Part shown: one piece after another, positions 27,775-35,518 of the stretch
How the letters are laid out: each line of letters opens with the position of its first letter
Numbering within the stretch: position 1 is the stretch's first letter
NCBI GenBank assembly: GCA_964632505.1
Contig: CAZWCE010000008.1
Location: forward strand, 1-64,000
DNA length: 64,000 nucleotides
Source of the DNA: CAZWCE01 sp964632505
GTDB taxonomy: Bacteria; Planctomycetota; Planctomycetia; Pirellulales; Thermoguttaceae
Reading direction: 5' to 3'
Notes under the pieces: model-generated
What the model was told of the DNA's origin: nothing
The model's database searches: none
Seen by the model: only the letters and a program-made list of their open reading frames with translations
Position numbers and translations under genes: made by a program

Positions 27775-29172
27775 CTACGGCAAACGGGTTCCCTCGGTGC
27801 GGTGGAATTTGTCGGGAGTGAGTTGGTCGCTGCCGGGGAACTGATCGTCGGTTCGCTGTTGCCAGTTTTCGAGCACGCGGCGCATTTCTCGAAGCGTCTC
27901 CTGGTGCTCTGGGTCGCCGGCCAGATTGTGCATGTTATGAGGGTCCGCCTTCACGTCGAAGAGCATCTCCGTCGGTACCGGAGTCTGGAAACAGGCTCGC
28001 TGGGCCTCGGAGAGATTCCCCTGCCGCTCCATCCGGATCATCTCCATGTAGGTCGGACTGCGGACGGCGTCGGCCGGCGGCGTTTGCGGCAACTCGGGCA
28101 GCCAGTTGCGGACGTAAAGGTACCGGTCGTTCCGGGCACTGCGTTCAAACGCCATGTAGTCGTGCCAGTTGTGTTCGGAGAAGACGAATGTCCGAACTTC
28201 CTGTTCGGGATCCTTCAGCACCGGCACGAAGCTGACGCCCTGGAAACTCGGCAGCACCTCGGCTCCGGCCAATTCGCAGAACGTCGGCGCGATGTCGACC
28301 GAACTGACCAGGCTCCCACTCACCTGCCCCCGCGAAACGGCCGCCGGCCAATGCACGAGAAACGGAGTGCGGACGCCGCTGTCGTAGAGCGTCGTCTTGC
28401 AGCGTGGGAACGGCCGACCGTTGTCGGAGAGGAACAGCACCAGCGTGTTCTCGGCGATCCCCTGTTTCTCAAGTTCCTCCATCACCAGACCGACGTGCTT
28501 GTCGAGCCGGCCGATCTCGTCGTAATACAGCGCCAGATCTTCGCGGGTGGCGGGAACATCGGGCAGATAAGGCGGCACGATGGCGTCCTCGGAGTCATGC
28601 GGCCGGCTGATCGTGTTTTTCTGATACGGCCGATGGGGATCGGTCGTGGCGAACCAGAAGAAGAACGGCTTTTCTTTCGGGCGCTCGCGCATTGTGGTAA
28701 GCCAGTGGCCGTATCCGGCCGGATGGCCTCCCTCACGGACGAGGTCGTACTGCTCTTTCGCCGGATTGCCCATATGCCATTTCCCGCAGGCGGCGGTGTA
28801 GTAGCCCGCCTCGCGAAGCGCACTGGCGAAGAGCACTTGGTCTTCCGGCAGCGGCATATGGAGCTCCGGAGCGCCGGTGGCGTGCGGATAGCGGCCCGTG
28901 TTGATGCTGCAGCGGCTCGGACTGCACGAACTGCATGTCAGAAACGCTCGGTCGAAACGCATTCCCATCCGGGCGAGCTGGTCGATGTTCGGCGTGCGTA
29001 TCTTGGAATGGTCGTAGGCGCCGCAATCGTTCCAGGCCATGTCGTCGGCGATGATCACCAACAGATTCGGTTTCTCCGGGAGCGGCTTCTCTTCTGCGGT
29101 GAGGGCGCGGGGAGACGAGATCATCAGACCGATCGAAGCCGACATCAGAAGCAACAGGATGCGCGATTTCAT
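27775..29172 (-). CDS. Secreted sulfatase, N-sulfoglucosamine sulfohydrolase-like
   Basis: The protein has 465 residues from the ATG at 29172, with GGAG 8 bp upstream; the longer open frame to 29232 lacks a ribosome site. A signal peptide covers about 1-26 (ILLLLMSASIGLMISSPRAL). The sulfatase core has metal Asp43-Asp44 in LLVIIADDMAWNDCG and the formylglycine motif CSPSR at Cys83, followed by CSINTGRYPH. Later motifs are CGKWHMGN, TTDPHRPY, VLFLSDNGRPFPRCKTTLYD and the C-terminal LFDVKADPHNMHN. The pattern resembles sulfamidase/heparan N-sulfatases of family S1. It probably removes sulfate from a polysaccharide in the periplasm. It is unlike the first sulfatase, so the two likely act on different linkages. 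Confidence 0.92.
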   Translation of the reverse strand: MKSRILLLLMSASIGLMISSPRALTAEEKPLPEKPNLLVIIADDMAWNDCGAYDHSKIRTPNIDQLARMGMRFDRAFLTCSSCSPSRCSINTGRYPHATGAPELHMPLPEDQVLFASALREAGYYTAACGKWHMGNPAKEQYDLVREGGHPAGYGHWLTTMRERPKEKPFFFWFATTDPHRPYQKNTISRPHDSEDAIVPPYLPDVPATREDLALYYDEIGRLDKHVGLVMEELEKQGIAENTLVLFLSDNGRPFPRCKTTLYDSGVRTPFLVHWPAAVSRGQVSGSLVSSVDIAPTFCELAGAEVLPSFQGVSFVPVLKDPEQEVRTFVFSEHNWHDYMAFERSARNDRYLYVRNWLPELPQTPPADAVRSPTYMEMIRMERQGNLSEAQRACFQTPVPTEMLFDVKADPHNMHNLAGDPEHQETLREMRRVLENWQQRTDDQFPGSDQLTPDKFHRTEGTRLP

Positions 29173-29449
29173 GGGAGCTCTCCGAGGGAAAGGGATTCTG
29201 GTGGAGTGAGTTCGGGCATGGTCACGATTCAAACCAGATTCTAGGCCAACGGGACGATTCGATCAAGTCGCGCGCCGACGAGGGAAAATCCCGCCATCGG
29301 CAATCTCGCTTAAAAGGCTGGTTTTTTTCTTCGATCCCGCGTATGATGAGTTCGCGGATTCCCGCCGATGGAGCGAGGGTTTCGCCTGATCCGTTTCGTC
29401 TTGAATCGGAAGTGGGAATGCGCCCGGAATTGAAGATTTGGAGAAGATC

Positions 29450-29680
29450 ATGTCGGAGAAGCAACATTCCAAGGTCGATCTGCGTCTCGCCCGATTGTGC
29501 AAGTCGTGCCCCGTTTGCCGCCACGCTCGGAAGAAACAACGTGGGGTGATTTATCAGAGCGTGAAGCATGTGGAGAGCAAGATTTGTCCTGCGTGTCGGG
29601 CCTACGAGCGCGTTTATGGACGAAAGTCGCACGAAGGATCTTCGGACGCCGGGGACGTCCGGTCCGTCGAGGATTCGTGA
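29450..29680 (+). CDS. Small Cys-rich putative zinc- or iron-binding protein
   Basis: The protein has 76 residues from the ATG at 29450, which has a GGAGAAG ribosome site; a TTG at 29438 would add four residues. It carries CKSCPVC (Cys17, Cys20, Cys23) and CPAC (Cys46, Cys49), separated by a basic stretch of about 22 residues, then AYERVYGRK. The cysteine spacing suits a small zinc ribbon or a metal-binding nucleic-acid protein. No signal peptide is seen, so it is likely cytoplasmic. I do not know the family. Its last 67 bp overlap the end of the convergent epimerase gene, which is unusual and lowers certainty about the C-terminal 22 residues. Confidence 0.6.
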   Translation: MSEKQHSKVDLRLARLCKSCPVCRHARKKQRGVIYQSVKHVESKICPACRAYERVYGRKSHEGSSDAGDVRSVEDS

Positions 29681-30768
29681 TCGACCGGCTCTTCGAACAT
29701 TTCCGGCTGGAATCCTTCCGGATCGAAGTACCAGTTGAGTGATTGCGCGATGCGCTGGCGGAGCGTTTTCGGGAAGAGGCCGTCGAACTGCTCGATCGCC
29801 TTGCGTCCGTCGCATGTCCAGGGGCCGCCGAGCGACTCCTTGGCTTTATCCCAATCGAGTGGAACCATTTTGTTGCGGAGGCGTTTGTACCCTTCGCCGG
29901 CCAGCCCGATGGCCAAGACCACCCTGGGAGGTACGTGGAGGACGCGCACCTTTTTCGGTGGCTTCATCCCCTCTCCGATCAGACGACTGAACTCCGAGAG
30001 GTTGGCGAATTGTTGGTAGGCGGCGAAATAGATGCCCCGTCCCCATGACGGCGAAGGGGGTTCGGCCTTCCAGTCGCCGGCCGAATTTTTTGGGGGGAGG
30101 CTGTCCGTTTGGAGACGTTCCCCGCCGCGGGCACAGCGCAGCAACACCTCGGAGAGGTCGGCTGCGTGCAGGAACGAAAACGGTTTCTGTCGGAAGCCGG
30201 GCACGAACGACCAGCCGGTGCGTTCGATCTGCCGGAAGAAAGGGACGAAAGTCGTATCGCCTTCGCCGAAGATGACCGGCGGACGGACCACGGTGATGGG
30301 GACGCGGTCGGCCAGAGCGAGCGCCTCGTACTCGCCGGCCAGTTTGCTTTTCCCGTATGGAGAAACCGGCTCGGGAGGCGCCGTTTCGTCGCGGGGATGA
30401 TCCCGATCCGACGCGCCCGCCGCCGCCAGCGAGGAGACGACCACCAGCACCGGGGGCGTTTCCCGCGCCGCACAAACTTGGGCGACGTGCCGGACCCCCG
30501 CGGCGTTGACCGTGAAAAAATCGTCGTTGCGAGCGGCTCTCGTCAGACCGGCCAGGTGGTAGACGGCTTCCACGCCATCGATGGCCCGGGCAAGGCTTTC
30601 CGGGTCGGTCAAATCGCCGACGACCTGTTGCACGCCGAGCGGTTCCAGAAATCGCGTGTTCGAACTGGTGCGCACCAGGCACCGGACTTCGTGACCACGT
30701 TTGACCAACAGCCTGGCCAAGTGCGTGCCGATGAAACCGGTTGCGCCGGTAATGAAAACCTTGGACAT
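29614..30768 (-). CDS. NAD-dependent epimerase/dehydratase family protein
   Basis: The protein has 384 residues from the ATG at 30768; the open frame continues 31 codons further, but MSKVFITGATGFIGTHLARL is the normal N-terminus of the extended SDR fold, with GATGFIG as the NAD(P)-binding motif. The acid residue is in VVGDLTDPESL and the catalytic YxxxK appears as SPYGKSKLAGE. The nearest relatives by feel are dihydroflavonol/NDP-sugar and 3-beta-hydroxysteroid-like epimerases. The substrate is not clear. The C-terminal 130 residues extend the substrate-binding domain. A promoter with good hexamers is at 30894-30866. The gene is divergent from the Wzt-like ATPase, so surface-sugar synthesis is possible. 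Confidence 0.85.
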   Translation of the reverse strand: MSKVFITGATGFIGTHLARLLVKRGHEVRCLVRTSSNTRFLEPLGVQQVVGDLTDPESLARAIDGVEAVYHLAGLTRAARNDDFFTVNAAGVRHVAQVCAARETPPVLVVVSSLAAAGASDRDHPRDETAPPEPVSPYGKSKLAGEYEALALADRVPITVVRPPVIFGEGDTTFVPFFRQIERTGWSFVPGFRQKPFSFLHAADLSEVLLRCARGGERLQTDSLPPKNSAGDWKAEPPSPSWGRGIYFAAYQQFANLSEFSRLIGEGMKPPKKVRVLHVPPRVVLAIGLAGEGYKRLRNKMVPLDWDKAKESLGGPWTCDGRKAIEQFDGLFPKTLRQRIAQSLNWYFDPEGFQPEMFEEPVDHESSTDRTSPASEDPSCDFRP

Positions 30769-30865
30769 ATGGAAGACCTGCTCTATATTGAACGAAGGGC
30801 GTGGCCGGAATGATCGAAATATTCCTTCCAAAGCAAGGGATGGCTCAGGCTTCCCCGCCATATGA

Positions 30866-30894
30866 ACTATAATTGGTCAGAGTGATCATCTCAA
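30866..30894 (-). promoter_or_regulatory. Promoter for the epimerase gene
   Basis: On the minus strand, TTGAGA (30894-30889), 17 bp, TATAGT (30871-30866); 4 and 5 of 6 matches. The leader would be about 90 nt. A plus-strand TATAAT overlaps at 30868-30873 but has no good minus-35. Confidence 0.6.
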
Positions 30895-30943
30895 GGCGGT
30901 TTCTCCAACTTGCGTTGGGGAATCGTCGTTTTTCGGAGGCGAC

Positions 30944-32254
30944 ATGGGACGTCCGTTGGCGATCGAAGTGCATGATCTGGGCAAGCGCTACCGGCTCGGG
31001 CAGACCGAGTCGTATCGGACGCTGCGCGAGAGCGTGCGCTGGGCCGCGGGATTGCCCTGGCGCCTGCTGCACCGGAAACCGTCGGCTTCGAAAGACTCCG
31101 GCAACGTTCTCTGGGCCTTGCGAAAGATCTCCTTCGAGGTGGCCGAGGGTGAGGTCGTCGGCATCATCGGCCGCAACGGCGCCGGCAAGAGCACTCTACT
31201 GAAGCTGCTCAGCCGCATCACCAAGCCGACCGAGGGCCGGGCTCTGCTCCGCGGGCGCGTCGGCAGTCTCCTCGAAGTGGGGACCGGCTTCCATCCCGAA
31301 CTGACCGGCCGGGAGAACATCTTCCTGAACGGCTCGATTCTCGGCATGCGCCATGCCGAAATCATGGCCAATTTCGATCAGATCGTCGACTTCTCGGGCA
31401 TTGAAGCGTTTCTCGACACGCCCGTGAAACGCTATTCCAGCGGAATGCGGATCCGCCTGGCGTTTTCGGTGGCGGCGCATCTGGAGCCGGAGATCCTGGT
31501 GGTCGACGAGGTCTTGGCGGTCGGCGATGCGGAATTCCAGAGGAAGTGCCTCGGCAAGATGGACAGCGTCGCACGGGGGGGACGAACGGTGCTGTTTGTG
31601 AGCCATAATATGGCGGCGATCCAATCGCTTTGCCGGCGAGGCATCTGGCTCGAAGGAGGGAGAATCGCCTTTCAGGGCGAGATGAACGACACGATCGACG
31701 CCTACTTGGCCGGCACCGCCAAAATCGAATCCGGGTTTGCCGATCTCCGGGAGCATCGCGGCCGCAAGCCCGGCGCGCCCGTGCTGCTCGAATCGGTGGG
31801 CATCGTCGATCCGGCGTCTTCCCCGGCGTCGCCTCCGAAAGAGCGCTACCGCCGCGTGGTGACCACCGGAGAGGACATCACCTTTGAAATCGCCTACGAT
31901 ACCGGCGAGCGGACGCTCGACTACGCCTTCTTGGCGGTCTGCACCCCCCTGGGGGAACGGGTGCTTTCGGTCGCCACACACCATGATCCCCACTTCCAGG
32001 AGACCTTCCGCGGCAAGGGATGCCTCCGGTGTCGCTTGCCCGAGGTGGCGTTGAATGAGGGAGAGTACTCGGTGCTGGTTGCCCTCGGCACGCAACGGCC
32101 GAACCGCAATGTCGATTGCGTGCAGGACGCGATGCAATTCCGTGTGGAGTTGCACGATTATTTCGGAACCGGCGCCTCGCTGCTGAGCGGCCAGGGACGC
32201 ATGGTGCAGCGTTCTTTCTGGCGATGTGGGTCTCAACCGAGCGATTCGGCGTGA
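30944..32254 (+). CDS. Wzt-like ABC transporter ATPase with C-terminal sugar-binding domain
   Basis: The protein has 436 residues. The ABC domain spans about 8-250, with Walker A GIIGRNGAGKST (about 74-85), the family-specific LSRITKPTEGRALLRGRVGS, signature YSSGMRIRLAFSVA, Walker B ILVVDEVLAVGD and switch FVSHNM. This is the Wzt/TagH polysaccharide-export subfamily. The C-terminal 170 residues (from about 285) form an extra beta domain like the Wzt domain that recognises the end of an O-polysaccharide chain. The usual partner permease (Wzm) is not beside it, which is unusual. It may pair with a permease elsewhere. The ATG at 30944 has GGAGGCGAC upstream. Confidence 0.88.
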   Translation: MGRPLAIEVHDLGKRYRLGQTESYRTLRESVRWAAGLPWRLLHRKPSASKDSGNVLWALRKISFEVAEGEVVGIIGRNGAGKSTLLKLLSRITKPTEGRALLRGRVGSLLEVGTGFHPELTGRENIFLNGSILGMRHAEIMANFDQIVDFSGIEAFLDTPVKRYSSGMRIRLAFSVAAHLEPEILVVDEVLAVGDAEFQRKCLGKMDSVARGGRTVLFVSHNMAAIQSLCRRGIWLEGGRIAFQGEMNDTIDAYLAGTAKIESGFADLREHRGRKPGAPVLLESVGIVDPASSPASPPKERYRRVVTTGEDITFEIAYDTGERTLDYAFLAVCTPLGERVLSVATHHDPHFQETFRGKGCLRCRLPEVALNEGEYSVLVALGTQRPNRNVDCVQDAMQFRVELHDYFGTGASLLSGQGRMVQRSFWRCGSQPSDSA

Positions 32255-32298
32255 TCCGAGGAATGATCGTCTCTACCGCGGTTCGCCCCTGTGGACGG

Positions 32299-32832
32299 TC
32301 AACCCAGCTCGCGGTTGAGCACCACCGCGGTGAAGGCGGCGATGTCGGCGGTCAGTCGGGCGCAGCGTTCGAATCGGTGGGGGCTCGATTCCTCCTCTCC
32401 GGTCGTTTCCTGCCAGGAACGGAGCGATGCGCGGCACATCTCCGAGCCGGCAATGCTCTGGGGGATCGCCTGCCGGGCGAGCGGGCCTTTTTCGGGGAGA
32501 TACTCGGGCAAAAGTGCCCGGTCGTGCCACAGCGCGACTTCGCTGATGAGGCTCCGCTGCAGCGCGTCGTCGTCGACCAAGAGGGAGATGATCGCCCCGG
32601 CACCGTTCAGGGCACCGCAAATGGAACCGCGTCCCTCGAAGCCGCCGCGGCCGTAAGTCGTCATCTCGGTGGGAAACGAGGTGTAGGGTTCGCCGATTTT
32701 CTTGGCCAGAAGCTCCACGATACTCGCGAAGACGGCATACATGCAGCCTTTTTCGTATTTTCGTTGATAGGCGAGGTCGGCCACTTCGTGGGGATCGAGT
32801 TCCACATAAGGCCATGATTGCGGATGTTCCAT
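32299..32832 (-). CDS. C_GCAxxG_C_C-family putative redox protein
   Basis: The protein has 177 residues from the ATG at 32832. The longer frame to 32943 has no ribosome site. The conserved cysteines are Cys30 (EKGCMYAVF), Cys72 (GSICGALNGAGA), Cys133 (SEMCRASL) and Cys157 (FERCARLTADIA), matching the C_GCAxxG_C_C family. The chemistry is not known, but the four cysteines and the Gly-rich loop suggest a metal-cluster or redox role. It is the last gene of the minus-strand SpoIIM-to-DUF58 block, 121 bp after the DUF58 gene, so its link to that block is weaker than that of the overlapping genes. Confidence 0.78.
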   Translation of the reverse strand: MEHPQSWPYVELDPHEVADLAYQRKYEKGCMYAVFASIVELLAKKIGEPYTSFPTEMTTYGRGGFEGRGSICGALNGAGAIISLLVDDDALQRSLISEVALWHDRALLPEYLPEKGPLARQAIPQSIAGSEMCRASLRSWQETTGEEESSPHRFERCARLTADIAAFTAVVLNRELG

Positions 32833-32953
32833 CTCGGGTCTTTCTTCGCTTGCCGGAGGGGACGAGGACAGGAAAGCGCTTCGTCGAATTTTACTCCCGA
32901 ACCGGTGGATTGAAAAGGGGAGATGGGATCGCCCCGGAGCCATCCGAGGCCGA

Positions 32954-34348
32954 TCAGAGCAGGTGCCTGGCCTTGATTTCGAGATACTGGTTGATCAAGG
33001 GGGCGGTCAGGTTTTCGGGGAAGACATCCAGCGTCAAGGCGCCTCGGGAACGGAGATCGGCGAGGACCTGGTGCCGCCAGGCGAGGATCTCCGCGGCGGC
33101 GCCCGCTCGCCAGAGATCCACGCCGCTCGGTTCGGAAAGGGGGACGGCGTCGAACATGCGATGGTCGCGCAGCAGCACGCCCAACGGCAAGTGCCGGCCG
33201 ACCAGATTCCCCAGATGGGGGACGATCTGGTGCGAGTTGACTTCGTCGGTCACGTTGCTGATGAGGATCACCAGCGACCGCTTGCGGCAATAAGAAGCGA
33301 GGTGGAAGAAGGCGTCGTCGTAGCGGGATTCCACCCGCTGGGCGAAGCAGTTGTACGATGCGTGCAACAGGCGATTCATCTGGCCCCGGCCGCTTCGAGG
33401 AGGGACGTACTGCATGAGCCGGTTGGAGAAGCAGATCAGCCCGACCGAGTCGCGCTGCCATAGGGCCACGTAGCTGAGCATGAGCATGGCGTTGAGCGAG
33501 TGGTCCAAAAGAGTCAACCCGGCCGATTCGTTGGTCATCATTCTCCCGCAGTCGAGCATGAAGAGGACACGCTGGCTCCGGTTGGACTGGAAGTCCTTGA
33601 CGGTCAGTTTTCGCCGCTTGGCGGTGACGGTCCAGTCGATGTGTTTGTAGTTGTCGTCGAGCTGATAGTCGCGGAGCCGTTCGAAGTCGTGATCCTGGCC
33701 GATGCGCCGCACCCGGCGGACGCCGAGTTGGCTGAGGCGATTGGTCCGCGCCAGAGCGGCGTACTGGCTGATCTGCCGCAAGTCGGGATAGACGTGCAGC
33801 TCGCTTCGGCAGTCGAGCGTGATCATTCGCGTCCAGAGACCGAAGAGGCTCTGAATGCGGAGATAGACCTTTTCCAATCGGAATGCGCCGCGATGCCGGG
33901 GACGCAGTTTGTACTCGAAGACGGCGACCGTTTGGCCCGGCAGCGTCGTGGTTTCCAGTTCCGAAGGCTCGAAGTGGAAGTGCTCGAGAAGATCTTCCCG
34001 GGCCTCGAACGTGACGCTTCCCCGGCCGCGGTTCTCAATGCGCAGTTCCACCGGATGGGGGCGATCGATCGAGAGGGTCCGGGCACTGCTTCGGGTCGCG
34101 GCGAATCGCTTGCGGGAAAGAGGGACGGAGAAGAGATCGAACAGCAGCATGCCTCCGCAGCCCAGATCGAAGACCAAAACAAGCCAGAAGAGTTGCTGGT
34201 CGTAAAGCAACACGAAGGAGACCAGTGCCGGAAGGCTCGTGACGAGCAGGGCTCGGGGCGTGGGGAACGCGCGGAGGAAGAGCGCGGCCGCCGTCGGCGG
34301 CAGGAGGATCGCCACGAGTGTCAACAGGAGCAGATGGTAGGGGTTCAC
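32954..34348 (-). CDS. DUF58 domain protein (VWA-like)
   Basis: The protein has 464 residues. Two hydrophobic segments at the N-terminus (LLLLTLVAILLPPTAAALFL and VSFVLLYDQQLFWLVLVFDL) precede a beta-rich domain and then the DUF58 signature GQDHDFERLRDYQLDDNYKH followed by IDWTVTAKRRKLTVK (about 226-257). The last third is VWA-like (VLFMLDCGRMM, then LVILISNVTDE), with a likely metal-site DxGRMM in place of DxSxS. MoxR plus DUF58 pairs are a common module thought to act as chaperones for membrane or metal-protein assembly; the client is unknown. Its ATG overlaps the MoxR stop by 4 bp (ATGA). Confidence 0.88.
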   Translation of the reverse strand: MNPYHLLLLTLVAILLPPTAAALFLRAFPTPRALLVTSLPALVSFVLLYDQQLFWLVLVFDLGCGGMLLFDLFSVPLSRKRFAATRSSARTLSIDRPHPVELRIENRGRGSVTFEAREDLLEHFHFEPSELETTTLPGQTVAVFEYKLRPRHRGAFRLEKVYLRIQSLFGLWTRMITLDCRSELHVYPDLRQISQYAALARTNRLSQLGVRRVRRIGQDHDFERLRDYQLDDNYKHIDWTVTAKRRKLTVKDFQSNRSQRVLFMLDCGRMMTNESAGLTLLDHSLNAMLMLSYVALWQRDSVGLICFSNRLMQYVPPRSGRGQMNRLLHASYNCFAQRVESRYDDAFFHLASYCRKRSLVILISNVTDEVNSHQIVPHLGNLVGRHLPLGVLLRDHRMFDAVPLSEPSGVDLWRAGAAAEILAWRHQVLADLRSRGALTLDVFPENLTAPLINQYLEIKARHLL

Positions 34349-35469
34349 AGTCGAGGTACCTCGATGGAGCGGACCAACTGGGTCAACAGGGCATCGACGC
34401 TCTGCCCTTCCACTTCGGCTTCGGCCGAAAGGATGACCCGGTGACGCAGTGCCGGGAGGGCGAGCTGGAGGACATCGTCGGGAACGGCGAAATCGCGGCC
34501 TCGGAACGCCGCCAGCGTCCGGGCCCCCTGCATCAGCGCCAGTCCGGCCCGGGGGGACGCGCCCAAGGTGAACTGGGGCCAGTCGCGCGTCCGTCGGACG
34601 ATTTGATTGATGTACCGGATCAGCTTCGGGGCAATGTTCACCTCGTTCATCGAGGCGGAAAGCTGGACGATCTCCTCGGGGGAGCAGACCGTTTCGAGTC
34701 GCTCGAATTGCGAGTGCGGGTCGATCTGCTTGCCGTGCATTTCCAGGATGTTCGCCTCCTGGTCTTCCGTCGGATAGTCGAGTTGCAACTTGAACATGAA
34801 CCTGTCGATTTGGGCTTCCGGAAGATTATAAGTGCCTTCCGACTCGATCGGATTCTGCGTCGCCATGACGAAGAACGGGGGTTCGAGCTGATGGGTGGTC
34901 CGGTCGACCGTCACGCACAGTTCCTGCATGATCTCCAAAAGCGCGGCGTGCGTTTTGGCGGGCGAGCGGTTGATCTCGTCGGCCAGAAGCAATTGCGTGA
35001 AGACGGGGCCGGGGCGGAACTTGAACTCCTGCTCCTTCATGTCGAACACCGGCGCGCCGGTGATGTCCGACGGCATCAGGTCGGGGGTGAATTGGATCCG
35101 CCCGAACCGGCAGCCCAGCACTTTGCCGAGGGTTCTCACCAGCAGCGTCTTTCCCAACCCGGGAACACTTTCGATGAGCACGTGTCCGGAAGAGAATAGA
35201 CCGACCAACGTGCCGGTCACCAATTCGTCTTGACCGATGAAGATCTTGCCCACCTCGTCGACGATGCGGTCGTACATCCGGCGCAGCGGGGAATCTTCCG
35301 AGACGGCATCGCGGGGCGGCGTCGCGCTCAGGGGCGTCATGCCGGAATGCCCCGGCGCCGATCCGGCTTGATCGGGAGACTCGGGCATAACCGGGTCGGC
35401 CTGGTAGATTTCTTCCGGGGAAGCGGATTCGTCGGGCTGATTCGGTTCATGGGGATCGTTGGAGTTCAT
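34345..35469 (-). CDS. MoxR-family AAA+ ATPase
   Basis: The protein has 374 residues from the ATG at 35469; a longer frame lies upstream without a ribosome site. The N-terminal 70 residues are Pro/Ser/Asp-rich and probably disordered. The AAA+ core shows Walker A ESVPGLGKTLLVR, sensor FTPDLMPSDITG, Walker B LLLADEINRSPAKTHAALLE, and ATQNPIESEGTYNLPEAQID(RF). These are the standard MoxR motifs. A C-terminal lid domain follows. The gene overlaps DUF58 by 4 bp, so the two products are made together. The usual partner set in planctomycetes (MoxR, DUF58, DUF4129 and SpoIIM-like protein) is present here as one operon. Confidence 0.93.
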   Translation of the reverse strand: MNSNDPHEPNQPDESASPEEIYQADPVMPESPDQAGSAPGHSGMTPLSATPPRDAVSEDSPLRRMYDRIVDEVGKIFIGQDELVTGTLVGLFSSGHVLIESVPGLGKTLLVRTLGKVLGCRFGRIQFTPDLMPSDITGAPVFDMKEQEFKFRPGPVFTQLLLADEINRSPAKTHAALLEIMQELCVTVDRTTHQLEPPFFVMATQNPIESEGTYNLPEAQIDRFMFKLQLDYPTEDQEANILEMHGKQIDPHSQFERLETVCSPEEIVQLSASMNEVNIAPKLIRYINQIVRRTRDWPQFTLGASPRAGLALMQGARTLAAFRGRDFAVPDDVLQLALPALRHRVILSAEAEVEGQSVDALLTQLVRSIEVPRL

Positions 35470-35518
35470 GGTTCTTTTTCCCTCTGGGCGTTCGAAGGGT
35501 TCGCTACGAGTTTCAAAA

